From the NCBI GenBank assembly GCA_964402955.1, contig CAYOEZ010000046.1, positions 1 to 24,340 of the forward strand: 24,340 nucleotides of DNA, written 5' to 3'. Below the pieces are notes generated by a model. That model did not search any database and was not told the origin of the DNA. It worked only from the letters and a program-made list of their open reading frames with translations. A program made the translations under genes and the position numbers. Position 1 is the first letter of the stretch, and each line of letters begins with the position of its first letter. The DNA comes from CAYOEZ01 sp964402955 (GTDB taxonomy: Bacteria; Chloroflexota; DTOL01; DAOUCN01). Positions 21,532 through 24,340 of the stretch are shown piece by piece.

Positions 21532-22440
21532 CTACTCCACCGAGAACATGTCGAAAAGCCGTCCCTGGCTTTGGCGCACCTGGAAAGGCGACGGGTCGAA
21601 GCCTTCCCATCGTATCCCCTCTATACCATCAAATCGCCGTGCCATTGTTTCGAGTGCTTGCAGGCTATTATCGACGAGAACAAATCTCCGGCCGAGCTCA
21701 AGGCATGCCATTCCGGTTGTTCCGCTCCCGGCAAAGAAGTCCAGTACAAGACCACCAGGCCGTGAAGACGCTTGTATTATCCGTCGCATAATGCCGAGAG
21801 GCTTCTGCGCAGGGTAACCGGTTTTCTCCTTTCCATTTGTTGGGACAATCGTGTGCCACCACGTATCCGTCGGCAGCTTGCCGCGAGCTGCCTTCTCCGG
21901 CCCCACCAGACCGGGCGCCATGTATGGAATCCGCTCGATCTCGTCGTAGTTGAACACGTAGTTTGAGGGATCTTTGGCGTAGAGCAAGATGTTGTCATGC
22001 TTGGCGGGCCACTTCGTCTTTGGCCGGCCGCCGTAGTCATAGGCCCAGATGATCTCGTTGAGAAAAGAGTCTCTGCCGAAGATACCATCGAGGAGGATTT
22101 TGCAGTAATGGACCTCGCGGTAGTCGATGTGGAAGTAGAGACACCCATCATCTGCCAGCACACGCTGCGCTTCCACCAGGCGGGGTTCCAGGAAAGCCAG
22201 GTAGTCGTGAAAGAGGTCGCTGAACCGCTTTGTGCCAAGAGCAATACTCTTGTACCGTTTTTCCTGGAAACCAATCCGATCGCCGGAGTCGGATTGCACT
22301 GTCCGAAGCTGTGTTCGCTGTTGCATCTTGCCGGTATTGAACGGGGGATCGATGTATATCAGGTTCACCGACGATGCCGGAAGCTGGACGAGAACGTCCA
22401 TATTGTCCGCGAAATGTATGGTACCGGTCGCTCCGTCCAT
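21532..22440 (-). CDS. Orphan beta-class DNA adenine methyltransferase
   Basis: Site-specific DNA methyltransferase of 302 residues with the beta-class motif order: motif IV IYIDPPFNTGK at about 27-37 first, then the S-adenosylmethionine-binding LDFFAGSGTTGMACLELGRR near 240. DPPF points to N6-adenine methylation. The gap between them holds IDYREVHYCKILLDGIFG and WAYDYGG, typical of the N6_N4_Mtase family. ATG at 22440 is preferred; GTG at 22446 is possible. No nuclease gene adjoins it. It lies between gyrB and MntA-HepT; 81 bases on its upstream side hold nothing I can name. A regulatory or phage-derived methyltransferase is possible. Confidence 0.92.
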   Translation of the reverse strand: MDGATGTIHFADNMDVLVQLPASSVNLIYIDPPFNTGKMQQRTQLRTVQSDSGDRIGFQEKRYKSIALGTKRFSDLFHDYLAFLEPRLVEAQRVLADDGCLYFHIDYREVHYCKILLDGIFGRDSFLNEIIWAYDYGGRPKTKWPAKHDNILLYAKDPSNYVFNYDEIERIPYMAPGLVGPEKAARGKLPTDTWWHTIVPTNGKEKTGYPAQKPLGIMRRIIQASSRPGGLVLDFFAGSGTTGMACLELGRRFVLVDNSLQALETMARRFDGIEGIRWEGFDPSPFQVRQSQGRLFDMFSVE

Positions 22441-22527
22441 ATGCACTGCCCTTTTTGCTCAGACATCGCGCTCAGGTGCGTGGAGCGTTTTCTGCTCGTC
22501 TATCGACTCCTCTTCACCATGGACTGC

Positions 22528-24340
<1,813 letters not shown>

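Overview
The window looks like a chromosomal segment of a GC-rich, free-living bacterium. The gene mix (DUF433/DUF5615 and AbrB/PIN toxin-antitoxin pairs, HepT-MntA, DUF1848, a GH29 fucosidase, many GTG starts, promoters placed so close to start codons that transcripts would be leaderless) is most like Chloroflexota (Anaerolineae-type). That assignment is inference from gene content only; no rRNA or tRNA gene is visible.

Layout. Positions 1-5423 (minus strand) are core genes: phosphoglycerate kinase (cut by the left edge), a polyprenyl-phosphate sugar-phosphate transferase, a GT4 glycosyltransferase, a hotdog thioesterase, a small membrane protein and PlsX. Positions 5433-6830 (minus) hold two toxin-antitoxin modules back to back: DUF5615/DUF433 (toxin gene with two frameshifts) and PIN/AbrB. 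Positions 6924-9208 (minus) hold an alpha/beta hydrolase whose start overlaps the stop of a GH29 alpha-L-fucosidase. Positions 9356-17784 (plus) are the accessory region: a VapBC pair, a restriction-modification operon (PLD nuclease in two overlapping pieces, a 56-codon ORF, an NPPF DNA methyltransferase), several gene-start remnants, palindromic repeats, a DUF3592 membrane protein, an SGNH lipoprotein, a dead histidine-phosphatase remnant, a DUF454 protein and a DUF1801 protein. Positions 18163-24340 (minus) hold a beta-CASP-like metallo-beta-lactamase nuclease, DUF1848, HepT-MntA, an orphan adenine DNA methyltransferase and GyrB (cut by the right edge).

The most unusual structure is at 7491-10646. 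The first codons of the alpha/beta hydrolase gene occur three times in the same orientation (7594-7683, 9275-9364, 10472-10562). The second and third copies also carry the same pair of face-to-face promoters with near-consensus boxes. The copies bound separate cargo: the fucosidase, the VapBC pair and the restriction-modification operon. The plus-strand promoter of copies 2 and 3 lies directly before the VapBC and restriction operons; the minus-strand promoter of copy 2 lies before the fucosidase, with a 28-codon hydrolase remnant as an upstream ORF. This looks like a promoter-bearing gene start that has been duplicated together with inserted cargo.

A second theme is the restriction-modification operon at 10678-13680, in which every junction is a 4-base start/stop overlap (TTGA, GTGA, GTGA). 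Those overlaps expose a small gene of 56 codons and raise the possibility that the restriction enzyme is a natural two-subunit protein instead of a frameshifted one. With four toxin-antitoxin modules and an orphan methyltransferase, the window behaves as a small defence or accessory island between core genes.
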